The notes below the pieces were generated by a model. It was not told where the DNA came from and searched no databases. It saw nothing but the letters and a program-made list of their open reading frames with translations. Of a stretch of 64,000 bases of DNA, positions 56,805-64,000 are shown in pieces. Position numbers and translations under genes: made by a program. The stretch's first letter is position 1; every line of letters begins with the position of its first letter. The stretch is from Alphaproteobacteria bacterium SO-S41 (GTDB taxonomy: Bacteria; Pseudomonadota; Alphaproteobacteria; Micropepsales; Micropepsaceae), in the NCBI GenBank assembly GCA_019670725.1, contig AP024629.1, positions 2,542,001 to 2,606,000 of the forward strand. The letters are read 5' to 3'.

Positions 56805-57470
56805 TTACTGAACCGGCGGCTGGGGCGCGGTCTCTGTGCCCGGGGCCGGGGCCTGCGGCGTCACGGTGACGGTCGGCAGGACCTGGTCGAGACGCTGGAT
56901 CACCGGCGCGGTCACGTCGATGTCGACAGTGCCGAGAACAATCGCGCCACGGTCGAGCATGATCGTCGCACCGCGCTCCTGGAACACGGTGTTCAGGATC
57001 GGCCCGAGGGCCTTTTCGATTTCCTGGCGGGCGAGGTTGATGCCGTTCTGGATGGCGGCCTGCTCTTCCTGGACCTTCTTCTGAAGGGCTTCACCGCGCT
57101 CGCGCAGTTCCTTTTCCTTCTTCTGAGCGGCCTCGGGCGACAGCACGCCGGCCTGCTCCTGCAGGGCCTGCGCGTCGGCGCGGAGCTTCTTCTCTTCCTC
57201 GCCGTACTTGGCTTCCATCGCCTTGCCGAACTCGTCGATCTGACGGATCAGCTCCTTGCCGGCGGTCGAGGTGCGGAGGATCGCACCGCGGTCGACGACG
57301 AGGATGATCGGGCCGCCGGCGGCAGCGCCGGGCGTTCCGGGTGCAGCGACAGTGCCGGGGGCCGGAGCCGCCGTCTGGGCGGTGGTGCGGGTGCCCGCGA
57401 TAAGGATCGCGACGAAGAGCAGCGCGACGGCCGCGCCTGCTCCGAGACCGACCAGGGTACGATTGTTCAT
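56805..57470 (-). CDS. skp: OmpH/Skp-family periplasmic chaperone
   Basis: 221 aa from ATG 57470. An N-terminal membrane segment (about residues 7-26) acts as signal or anchor, then a Pro/Ala/Gly linker. Residues 50-200 form the OmpH domain: ILVVDRGAILRTSTAGKELIRQIDEFGKAMEAKYGEEEKKL, a long coiled coil, and AIVLGTVDIDVTAPVIQRLDQVLP. It shepherds unfolded outer-membrane proteins. It sits directly after bamA, as expected. About 50 residues longer than E. coli Skp, mostly in the linker and tail. Confidence 0.92.
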   Translation of the reverse strand: MNNRTLVGLGAGAAVALLFVAILIAGTRTTAQTAAPAPGTVAAPGTPGAAAGGPIILVVDRGAILRTSTAGKELIRQIDEFGKAMEAKYGEEEKKLRADAQALQEQAGVLSPEAAQKKEKELRERGEALQKKVQEEQAAIQNGINLARQEIEKALGPILNTVFQERGATIMLDRGAIVLGTVDIDVTAPVIQRLDQVLPTVTVTPQAPAPGTETAPQPPVQ

Positions 57471-57480
57471 GTGATGCGCC

Positions 57481-59928
57481 TTAGAATTGCGTGCCTGCAC
57501 TGAAGCGGAACGCTTCTGTTTTATCATAATCTTCCTTCAGGAAGACGTGCGAGAAATCAAGCCGGACGCGGCCGAACGGCGAGTCCCAGAAGACGCTGAG
57601 ACCGGCCGAAGCGCGCATCGAAAGTTCGTCGCGAATGCAGCTTTCATTCGTGACGGTCGTGACCTTGCCGTCCGTCGTCGACGACGAGGTCGACGTGGTG
57701 CAGCCCGCCGCGCCATCGACCAGACCGACCGTGCCGAAGTCGACAAAGAGGCTGGTGTCGATGCCGAGATCGTCAGGCAGGTAGTTCGGAACGGTCATTT
57801 CCACCGTACCGACCGCGAAGAGTTCGCCGCCGATCGAGTCGTCGAAGTTGGTCGTGCCCGTCACCGTGCCGTCGACATCGATCGTCGTCGTGCTGATTTC
57901 GCGCGGACCGACGCCGGCCGTCTCGAAGCCGCGGAACGACGAGCCGCCTTTGAAGAAGCGGTCGTTGAGGCGCAGCGGTACAGTGTCGTCCCACGAGGCG
58001 ATGTAGCCGGCATTGACGCCGAGCGAGAGGACGAAATCGTCCGACCACAGGCGCTGGTACCAGGTCGCGTCGCCTTCGAAGCGATAGTACTTCACGTCGC
58101 CGCCGACGCCGGCGAAGTCGCCCGAGAAGGACAACAGGAAGCCGGCCTTCGGCGCCGTCGGATCGTCGCGGTCGTCGTAGACGTAGTCGAAACCGAAGAC
58201 CGAGGTGATGAAGTCGCCTTCGAGGTCCTTGATGAAGTCCGACGCGTCGCTGAGCGCGATGATCTTGTCGTTGCGCAGCGTGTAGCGCAGGCCAAGGCGC
58301 GAGAACTCGGAGAGCGGGAAGCCGAGGCGAAGACCCGCGCCGATCGTTTCCGCCTCGTAGGACGATTCGTCGTAGGTCGACGTGATGTCGTAGGCGTCGA
58401 AGCCGGCCGCGAGGTTGCGGTCGAGGAAGTACGGCTCAGTGAAGCGGAAATCGAGCTGGCGGCGCAACGACGAGAGGCTGGCGCGCAGGCGAAGGAACTG
58501 GCCGCGGCCGAGCAGGTTGCGTTCCGAGACCGAGATGTCGCCGACGACGCCTTCCTGGCTTGAATAGCCGACGCCGAACTGCAGTTCGCCCGTCGTGGTT
58601 TCGGCGACGGCGACGTTTAGGACCGTCTTGTCGGGCGCGGAGCCCTTCTCTTCGGTGATCTGGACGTCCTTGAAATAGCCGAGGCCCTTGATACGCGTCT
58701 TGGAGCGATCGACGAGAACCTTGTTGTAGGCGTCGCCTTCGGCAAGACGGAACTCGCGGCGGATGACCTTGTCGAGCGTACGCGTGTTGCCGAGGATGTT
58801 GATGCGCTCGACATAGACGCGCGGGCCCTGGTCGATCGTGAAGACGACGTTGATCAGCCTCCCCGACGGATCGCGCTTCACGCGCGGCTTGATCTCGGCG
58901 AAGGCATAGCCGTGCGAGCCGGCGTAATAGGTCAGCGCCTCGACCGTCTTCTCGATCAGTTCGGCGTTGTAGGTGTCGCCCTGCTCGAACTTCACGAGCG
59001 GCATCATCTCGTTGACGTCGAGCTCGGCGACCTGGGACTCGATCTTCACTTCACCGAAATTGTACTGCTCGCCCTCTTCCATCGTGAAGGTGAGATAGAA
59101 GCCCGACTTGTCGCGCGCGAGTTCGGCGACCGCCGAGACGACGCGGAAATCGGCATAGCCGTTACGGAGATAGAAGCGGCGCAGCTGTTCGCGGTCGAAG
59201 GTGACGCGATCGGGATCGTAGTTGTCCTGGCTGGCGAAGAACTTCCACCATTCGGATTCGGTGGTGACGATCTCGCCGCGCAGCTCGCGCTCGGAGAACA
59301 CCTTGTTGCCGATGAAGGAGATGTCGAGAATGCCGGTCGAGGGGCCTTCGTCGATTTCGTAGACGAGGTCGACGCGGTTCTGCGGCAGCTCGATGATCTT
59401 GGGTTCGATCGACGCGGCGAAGCGGCCGGCGCGGCGATAGAGTTCGAGCATGCGCGAGACGTCGGACTGGACCTTGGCGCGGGTCAGGATCTGGCGCGGG
59501 TTGAGCTGGGCTTCCTTGCTCAGATCCTTTTCGTCGAGGCGGTCATTGCCCTCGTAGTTCACGGAGTTGATGACCGGGTTCTCGATGACGTCGATCGCAA
59601 CGACGCCGCCGCTCTCGCGGATCGTGACGTCGGCGAAGAGGCCGGTCGCGGTCAGCCGCTTCAGTGCAAGGTCGCCGTCGGCTTCGCTGTAACGCTCGCC
59701 TTCGGTGAACGGCAGGTACTGGCGGATCGTCGATTCTTCGATGCGGCGCGTACCCGAGACCTGGATACGGACGATGACATTGCCGGTCGCCGCGGGGCGC
59801 GCGCGTTCGGCGGCGGGGGCCTCGGCCGCGCCGGCGCCCGGGGACTGGGCGAGCGCGAGGGGGCTGGTCGAGGCCATCAGGACCCCGAACGCCGCCGGAC
59901 CCGCCAGGGCGATAAGTGTGCGCTTCAT
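57481..59928 (-). CDS. bamA: outer-membrane protein assembly factor BamA
   Basis: 815 aa from ATG 59928 with signal peptide (residues 1-27, ending ALAQ). Five POTRA domains fill about residues 45-435 (starting IVRIQVSGTRRIEESTIRQYLPFTEGE), followed by the 16-strand barrel. The L6 motif is SSFRGFETAGVG and the C-terminal residue is Phe (FSAGTQF), the usual outer-membrane insertion signal. BamA is the core of the BAM complex. rseP precedes and skp follows in the operon. Confidence 0.97.
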   Translation of the reverse strand: MKRTLIALAGPAAFGVLMASTSPLALAQSPGAGAAEAPAAERARPAATGNVIVRIQVSGTRRIEESTIRQYLPFTEGERYSEADGDLALKRLTATGLFADVTIRESGGVVAIDVIENPVINSVNYEGNDRLDEKDLSKEAQLNPRQILTRAKVQSDVSRMLELYRRAGRFAASIEPKIIELPQNRVDLVYEIDEGPSTGILDISFIGNKVFSERELRGEIVTTESEWWKFFASQDNYDPDRVTFDREQLRRFYLRNGYADFRVVSAVAELARDKSGFYLTFTMEEGEQYNFGEVKIESQVAELDVNEMMPLVKFEQGDTYNAELIEKTVEALTYYAGSHGYAFAEIKPRVKRDPSGRLINVVFTIDQGPRVYVERINILGNTRTLDKVIRREFRLAEGDAYNKVLVDRSKTRIKGLGYFKDVQITEEKGSAPDKTVLNVAVAETTTGELQFGVGYSSQEGVVGDISVSERNLLGRGQFLRLRASLSSLRRQLDFRFTEPYFLDRNLAAGFDAYDITSTYDESSYEAETIGAGLRLGFPLSEFSRLGLRYTLRNDKIIALSDASDFIKDLEGDFITSVFGFDYVYDDRDDPTAPKAGFLLSFSGDFAGVGGDVKYYRFEGDATWYQRLWSDDFVLSLGVNAGYIASWDDTVPLRLNDRFFKGGSSFRGFETAGVGPREISTTTIDVDGTVTGTTNFDDSIGGELFAVGTVEMTVPNYLPDDLGIDTSLFVDFGTVGLVDGAAGCTTSTSSSTTDGKVTTVTNESCIRDELSMRASAGLSVFWDSPFGRVRLDFSHVFLKEDYDKTEAFRFSAGTQF

Positions 59929-59989
59929 GTTTTGCCGATACCGATCGAAATTCCGAACTCTGACGCCGTCTCGCAGCCCCTGGGTCGCC

Positions 59990-61135
59990 CTATGACCAGA
60001 AGATGCGCATGAGATCGTTCCACGTGGCGAATAGCATGAGGCTGAGGACAAGCGCCAGACCTATGCGCAGGGCATATTCCTGCGACCGTTCGCCCATGGG
60101 CCGCCGCCGGACCGCCTCGATCCCGTAGAACAGAAGGTGACCGCCGTCGAGCATGGGAATCGGGAAGAGATTGACCAGGCCGATGGAGATCGACAGGAGC
60201 GCCGCCAGCTCGATCAGCAGCATCATGTCGATCTGGGCGAGCTTGCCCGCGGTTTCGCCGATCCCCACGGGGCCGGAGAGCTTGCGGGGGTCTTCATTGC
60301 CGGTGATGAGCCGGCCGATGAACTTGATCGTCGAGGTGACGACGAACGCGATCTGGCCGGTCGCCTTGCTCAGCGCATCGCCGAAACCGAGCTGTTCGTG
60401 GCGTCTGGGCGCATCCGGCGAGCTGCCGATGCCGAGGCGGTACTCGTACTGCTTGCGGCCGAGGAGATCGGTCGTCTCCATCCGCTCCGGCGTCACCGTC
60501 ACGGTCAGATCGGCCTCGCCGCGGCGAAGCCCTACATCGAGCGGGCTGCCGCCGGAGGGCATGACGATCCGCTCGATGGCGCCGAAATCATCGACCGGCG
60601 TGTGGTCGACCGACACAATCAGGTCGCCGGAATGAATGCCCGCGGTCTCGGCCGGGCTGCCCTTGCGGACGTCGCCGACGAGCGGCGAAACGATGGTGAT
60701 GCCCATCACCATGAACAGCAAAACATAGACGGCGATGGCGAAGACGAAGTTCGCCAGCGGCCCCGCGACGACGATCAGCGATTTCTGCCAGAGCGGCTTG
60801 AAGTGGAAGCTCTGCGCGGCGTTGGGGTCCTCGGCGATGCGGGCGAGGCGCTCGGAATCCGGCAGCGAGGTCGCGTCTTCATCGCCCCAGAACTTCACGT
60901 AGCCGCCGACGGGCAGCCAGCCGATCTTCCAGACGGTGCCCTTGCGATCGGTCCACGAGGCGAGCGAACGCCCGAAGCCGATCGAGAAGGTTTCGATTCG
61001 CGTCCCGAACAGGCGGCCCATCCAGAAATGGCCGGACTCGTGGACGAAGACGACAACCGTCAGCACAAGGACGAAGGGCACGAGATAGATGAGCCCGCCG
61101 CCGAGAAAGCCGGTAATCGCGGAGAATGCGTCCAT
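59990..61135 (-). CDS. rseP: RIP metalloprotease RseP
   Basis: 381 aa. Site-2 protease: zinc motif HESGH in VVFVHESGHFWMGRLFG, a PDZ domain (about residues 145-225, with GDVRKGSPAETAGIHSGDLIVSVD), and the third-ligand motif LDGGHL near the C-terminus. It cleaves anti-sigma factors or signal peptides within the membrane, linking envelope stress to gene expression. In the operon between dxr and bamA. Confidence 0.96.
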   Translation of the reverse strand: MDAFSAITGFLGGGLIYLVPFVLVLTVVVFVHESGHFWMGRLFGTRIETFSIGFGRSLASWTDRKGTVWKIGWLPVGGYVKFWGDEDATSLPDSERLARIAEDPNAAQSFHFKPLWQKSLIVVAGPLANFVFAIAVYVLLFMVMGITIVSPLVGDVRKGSPAETAGIHSGDLIVSVDHTPVDDFGAIERIVMPSGGSPLDVGLRRGEADLTVTVTPERMETTDLLGRKQYEYRLGIGSSPDAPRRHEQLGFGDALSKATGQIAFVVTSTIKFIGRLITGNEDPRKLSGPVGIGETAGKLAQIDMMLLIELAALLSISIGLVNLFPIPMLDGGHLLFYGIEAVRRRPMGERSQEYALRIGLALVLSLMLFATWNDLMRIFWS

Positions 61136-61144
61136 CGTTTCTTC

Positions 61145-62323
61145 CTACGCCGCCTTGATCAGGCTTTCGGCCGCGACCGTCCGGGTCTTGGCATCGAGGT
61201 CGTCGACCTCCTCCAGCGAAGCGGGCTTGCGCCAGCCGCGCCGGGCACTCTCGTTCAGGGCCGCCTCGACGAGCGGGGCGATGCCCGAGAAGCCTATCTT
61301 CCCGCCGAGGAAGGCGTCTACGGCGACCTCGTTGGCGGCATTCAGCACGGCCGGGGCCGCGTTCCCCTCATGCAACGCCGCCTGGGCGAGAGCAAGGCAG
61401 GGGAAACGCTCGAGGTCGGGCGCTTCGAAGGAGAGGCTTCCTATCGCGGCGAGGTCGAGACGGGTGCTGTTGGTGGCGATCCGGCGTGGCCAGGCGAGCG
61501 CGTGGGCGATGGGAACCCGCATGTCCGGCGAGCCCAAATGGGCCAGAACGCTGCCGTCCGCATAGGAGACGAGGCTGTGGATGATCGACTGGGGATGGAC
61601 CAGGACTTCGAGCTTCGCGGGATCGATGCCGAAGAGGTAATGGGCCTCGATCAGCTCCAGTCCCTTGTTCATCAATGTTGCAGAATCGATGGAAATCTTG
61701 ATGCCCATTTCCCATACGGGATGGCGCCGCGCCTGCTCCGGCGTCGCCGCGGCGATGGCTTCACGGGTCCATTTGCGGAAGGGGCCGCCCGAGGCCGTGA
61801 CCTGAATGCGCTCGATGGATTCGGGACGCTCGAAGTCGAAGACCTGGAAGATCGCGTTGTGCTCGCTGTCGACGGGGAGAAGCGTCGCCCCTGCCCGCTT
61901 GACCTCGTCGGTAAAGAGGCCGCCGGCCGAAACCAGGCATTCCTTGTTGGCGAGCGCGACGATGCCGCCCTGGCGCACCGCGGCGAGGGTCGGCGCGAGA
62001 CCGGCGGCGCCGACAATGGCGGCCATGGTCCAGGCGGCCGGCCGCGTCGCGGCTTCGACGATGGCGGTGCGGCCGCCGGCGACTTCAATGCCGGTGCCCG
62101 CGAGGCGGGTGCGCAGTTCGGGGAGCGCTGCCTCGTCCTCGACGACGGCGATCCGTGCGCCGACGGCTATCGCCTGATCGGCTAGCAGCGCGGCGCTGGA
62201 CTTGGCGGTCAGCGCCTCAACGGCGAAATCGAACTGGTTGGTGGCGCGGACTTGGGCGAGAACGTCGAGGGTCGATTTCCCGACCGAGCCGGTGGAGCCG
62301 AGGATCGAGACGGTGAGCGTCAT
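61145..62323 (-). CDS. dxr: 1-deoxy-D-xylulose 5-phosphate reductoisomerase
   Basis: 392 aa. Second step of the MEP isoprenoid pathway; makes MEP from DXP with NADPH. NADPH motif LGSTGSVGKSTLDV at residues 8-21; substrate and metal region with LANKECLVSAGG, PVDSEHNAIFQ, TASGGPFRKW and MGIKISIDSATLMNKGLELIEA. Starts overlapping cdsA (ATGA). Its product feeds the UppS substrate upstream in the operon. Confidence 0.97.
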   Translation of the reverse strand: MTLTVSILGSTGSVGKSTLDVLAQVRATNQFDFAVEALTAKSSAALLADQAIAVGARIAVVEDEAALPELRTRLAGTGIEVAGGRTAIVEAATRPAAWTMAAIVGAAGLAPTLAAVRQGGIVALANKECLVSAGGLFTDEVKRAGATLLPVDSEHNAIFQVFDFERPESIERIQVTASGGPFRKWTREAIAAATPEQARRHPVWEMGIKISIDSATLMNKGLELIEAHYLFGIDPAKLEVLVHPQSIIHSLVSYADGSVLAHLGSPDMRVPIAHALAWPRRIATNSTRLDLAAIGSLSFEAPDLERFPCLALAQAALHEGNAAPAVLNAANEVAVDAFLGGKIGFSGIAPLVEAALNESARRGWRKPASLEEVDDLDAKTRTVAAESLIKAA

Positions 62324-63183
62324 GGCCAGATACCGGCGAAGGGGAAATCCGGCCAGATCAGGCGGATGACGGCGATCGCCAGCGTCGCGGCGAGCAGGCT
62401 GTCGAGGCGGTCGAGGAAGCCGCCATGACCGGGGATCACGGCGCCGGCGTCCTTGGCCTGGAAGCGGCGCTTGATGGCGGATTCGAGGACATCGCCGGCC
62501 TGGCCGACGAACGACACGACGAGCATCGCGACGAGCAGCGCGGGATCGGGCGCCCGGCCGGCGACCGCAGCGAAGATCGCGCCGATGCCCATCGCGCCGA
62601 CGAGACCGCCGAAGAAGCCGGACCAGGTTTTCTTGGGCGAGATTTTCGGGGCGAGCAACGGGCCTTTGAAGACCCGGCCGGCGATCATCGCCCAGCTATC
62701 CGTCGCCCAGACGACGAAGAGGAACCAGAGCGTGGTGATCCACCCGTCCGGCGCACCACGAAGCCAGATGAGCGCGATGGCGGGGACACCGAGATAGAGC
62801 GGCACCGCAAAGGCCCAACGGCGATGGCGGCCGGTGATCTGGGCATAGGCGAAGGAGGCGAGCGCGCCTACTCCGATGGCGGCGAAGGCATAGGGGTAAT
62901 GGCCGAGGACGGCAAGCGAGGCGGCGACAGCATTGGCGGCCACGGGGATCGCGACGCCGGCCCAGGCGAACGGCGCCTGCGTCATCCGCTCCCACTCGAT
63001 CGCCATGACCGCGCAGGCGGTGACAATCCAGGCCGCGAAGTACCAGCCGCCGAGCCAGACGATGAGAAGCGCGAAACCGAACAGCACCAGCGCAGAAGCG
63101 AGGCGGATGCCGAAATCGCCGCCGAGCGGACCCCAGATCGAACCGCCGGAGGCTTTCGGGATCGGGCCGCTCGCTTCGGTCAT
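62320..63183 (-). CDS. cdsA: phosphatidate cytidylyltransferase
   Basis: 287 aa, about eight membrane segments. Makes CDP-diacylglycerol from phosphatidate and CTP. Signature near residues 180-195: APKISPKKTWSGFFGG, and the C-terminal KDAGAVIPGHGGFLDRLDSLL. Overlaps both dxr and uppS by ATGA. Confidence 0.96.
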   Translation of the reverse strand: MTEASGPIPKASGGSIWGPLGGDFGIRLASALVLFGFALLIVWLGGWYFAAWIVTACAVMAIEWERMTQAPFAWAGVAIPVAANAVAASLAVLGHYPYAFAAIGVGALASFAYAQITGRHRRWAFAVPLYLGVPAIALIWLRGAPDGWITTLWFLFVVWATDSWAMIAGRVFKGPLLAPKISPKKTWSGFFGGLVGAMGIGAIFAAVAGRAPDPALLVAMLVVSFVGQAGDVLESAIKRRFQAKDAGAVIPGHGGFLDRLDSLLAATLAIAVIRLIWPDFPFAGIWP

Positions 63184-63914
63184 GCCGCGTCGCCTGCGCC
63201 ATAGCGGCGTTCGCGCTGGGTGAACTCGTCGATGGCGTCCTGCAGCGCGCGCTTGTCGAATTCCGGCCAGAGCGTCTCGGTGAAGACGAACTCGGCATAG
63301 GCCGATTGCCAGATCAGGAAGTTCGACAGCCGCTGCTCGCCGCTGGTGCGGATGACGAGATCGGGGTCGGGCACGCCGGCGGTGTGTAGGAACTGCGAGA
63401 TCGTATCGCGCGTGATGGAGGCGGGATCGAGCGCGCCGGACTTGGCCTCGGCGGCAATGGCGCGGACGGCATCGACGATCTCGTCCTGGCCACCATAGTT
63501 GAAGGCGATGGTGAGGTTGAGGCCGGTATTGGCCTCGGTCATCGAGCGGGCGTCGTCGAGCATCTTCAGGATGTCGGGCGAGACCCGGTCGCGGCCGCCG
63601 ATGAAGCGGAGGCGAACGTTCTTCGCGTGCATCTGCGCCAGATCCTCGCGGATGAAGCGGCGCAGCAGGCCCATGATGTCGGAGACCTCGTGGGGGTCGC
63701 GGCGCCAGTTCTCAGACGAGAAACTGTAGAGCGTGAGGTACGGAATGCCGATGTCGTTGGCCGCCGTGACCACGGCGCGGACGGCACGCATGCCGGCGTG
63801 GTGGCCGAGGACCCGGGGAAGCAGGCGGGCACGCGCCCAGCGGCGGTTGCCGTCCATGATGATGGCGATATGCCGGGGAAGCCGCTGCGCTTCGGGGGCG
63901 GAGGCGGCCTTCAT
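63180..63914 (-). CDS. uppS: isoprenyl transferase (undecaprenyl diphosphate synthase)
   Basis: 244 aa from ATG 63914; a TTG three codons earlier is the alternative. Makes the C55 lipid carrier for peptidoglycan and O-antigen. Landmarks: HIAIIMDGNRRWARAR with the catalytic Asp, GHHAGMRAVR, LTLYSFSSENWRR, FNYGGQDEIVDA, PDLVIRTSGEQRLSNFLIWQSAYAE and ETLWPEF. Overlaps cdsA by ATGA, and follows frr after 33 bases. Confidence 0.97.
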   Translation of the reverse strand: MKAASAPEAQRLPRHIAIIMDGNRRWARARLLPRVLGHHAGMRAVRAVVTAANDIGIPYLTLYSFSSENWRRDPHEVSDIMGLLRRFIREDLAQMHAKNVRLRFIGGRDRVSPDILKMLDDARSMTEANTGLNLTIAFNYGGQDEIVDAVRAIAAEAKSGALDPASITRDTISQFLHTAGVPDPDLVIRTSGEQRLSNFLIWQSAYAEFVFTETLWPEFDKRALQDAIDEFTQRERRYGAGDAA

Positions 63915-63947
63915 ACTGAACAATCCCGATACGCCACCCGCTTCACC

Positions 63948-64000
63948 TCAGACCTGCATGATCTCCTGTTCCTTGCCGGCGAGCGCGGTATCGATCTCCT
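63948..64000 (-). CDS. frr: ribosome recycling factor, 3' end only
   Basis: The last 16 codons read EIDTALAGKEQEIMQV, a typical alphaproteobacterial Frr C-terminus, and end in TGA at 63950-63948. The rest lies beyond the window. frr-uppS-cdsA is a conserved order. Confidence 0.85.
   Translation of the reverse strand, partial: EIDTALAGKEQEIMQV

Noticed and set aside
57487-60012. Plus-strand frames opposite bamA
   Set aside because: Charged, low-complexity translations antisense to an unambiguous 815-residue BamA.

Overview
The window is a GC-rich stretch of a bacterial chromosome, almost certainly from an alphaproteobacterium. The evidence is a GTTC-N7-GTTC type LexA box in front of lexA, the lpxD-fabZ-lpxA-lpxI-lpxB order with LpxI as the UDP-diacylglucosamine hydrolase, a class I PHA synthase, a short-form (type 2) argC, an S9 protein with an N-terminal extension, and many ATGA/GTGA gene overlaps. 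I cannot assign a genus from the sequence alone. Most of the window is core chromosome. I see no phage, insertion sequence, CRISPR array or rRNA operon.

Region 1 (1-20.7 kb) is a mixed housekeeping and accessory stretch: an EEP-family lipoprotein, tRNA-Glu(UUC), recJ-glpX-hom-alaC (a tightly overlapping minus-strand run), phaC, argC, a GST, rplM-rpsI, an NSS-family Na+ symporter, a cold-shock-like/DUF805 fusion, a cupin and an alpha/beta hydrolase with a divergent LysR regulator, an SDR that has lost its catalytic residues, and pyrG-secG. Region 2 (20.7-29.1 kb) holds a MarR regulator divergent from a SnoaL-like gene with a clear palindromic operator, a receiver-domain protein with Glu at the phosphoacceptor site, tpiA, the periplasmic Met-sulfoxide reductase pair msrPQ, and ppiD overlapping trpE.

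Region 3 (29.1-38.4 kb) separates trpE from trpGDC. It contains sodC, a cobalamin riboswitch that leads class Ia ribonucleotide reductase nrdAB, and a LysR regulator divergent from an EmrAB-NodT-like tripartite efflux operon. Region 4 (38.4-47.5 kb) is trpG-trpD, an acyl-CoA-dehydrogenase-like flavoprotein, trpC, a peptidoglycan-binding/aspzincin-like putative metallopeptidase, an NTF2-like protein, moaC (with an unusual C-terminal helix-turn-helix-like extension), an FMN reductase, moeA and lexA. Region 5 (47.5-64 kb) has comEC, gltX, gltA, and then a long minus-strand envelope operon read frr-uppS-cdsA-dxr-rseP-bamA-skp-lpxD-fabZ-lpxA-lpxI-lpxB. This covers undecaprenyl and isoprenoid precursor synthesis, phospholipid synthesis, outer-membrane protein assembly and lipid A.

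The points most worth a second look are the MoaC-HTH fusion, the cold-shock-like/DUF805 fusion, the phosphomimetic receiver protein, the catalytically dead SDR, the B12 riboswitch on nrdAB, the flavoprotein wedged between trpD and trpC, the cytosolic HEGTH protein, and a family of palindromic intergenic repeats, two of which share 28 identical bases. I found no clear multi-gene defence system or other obviously new system.
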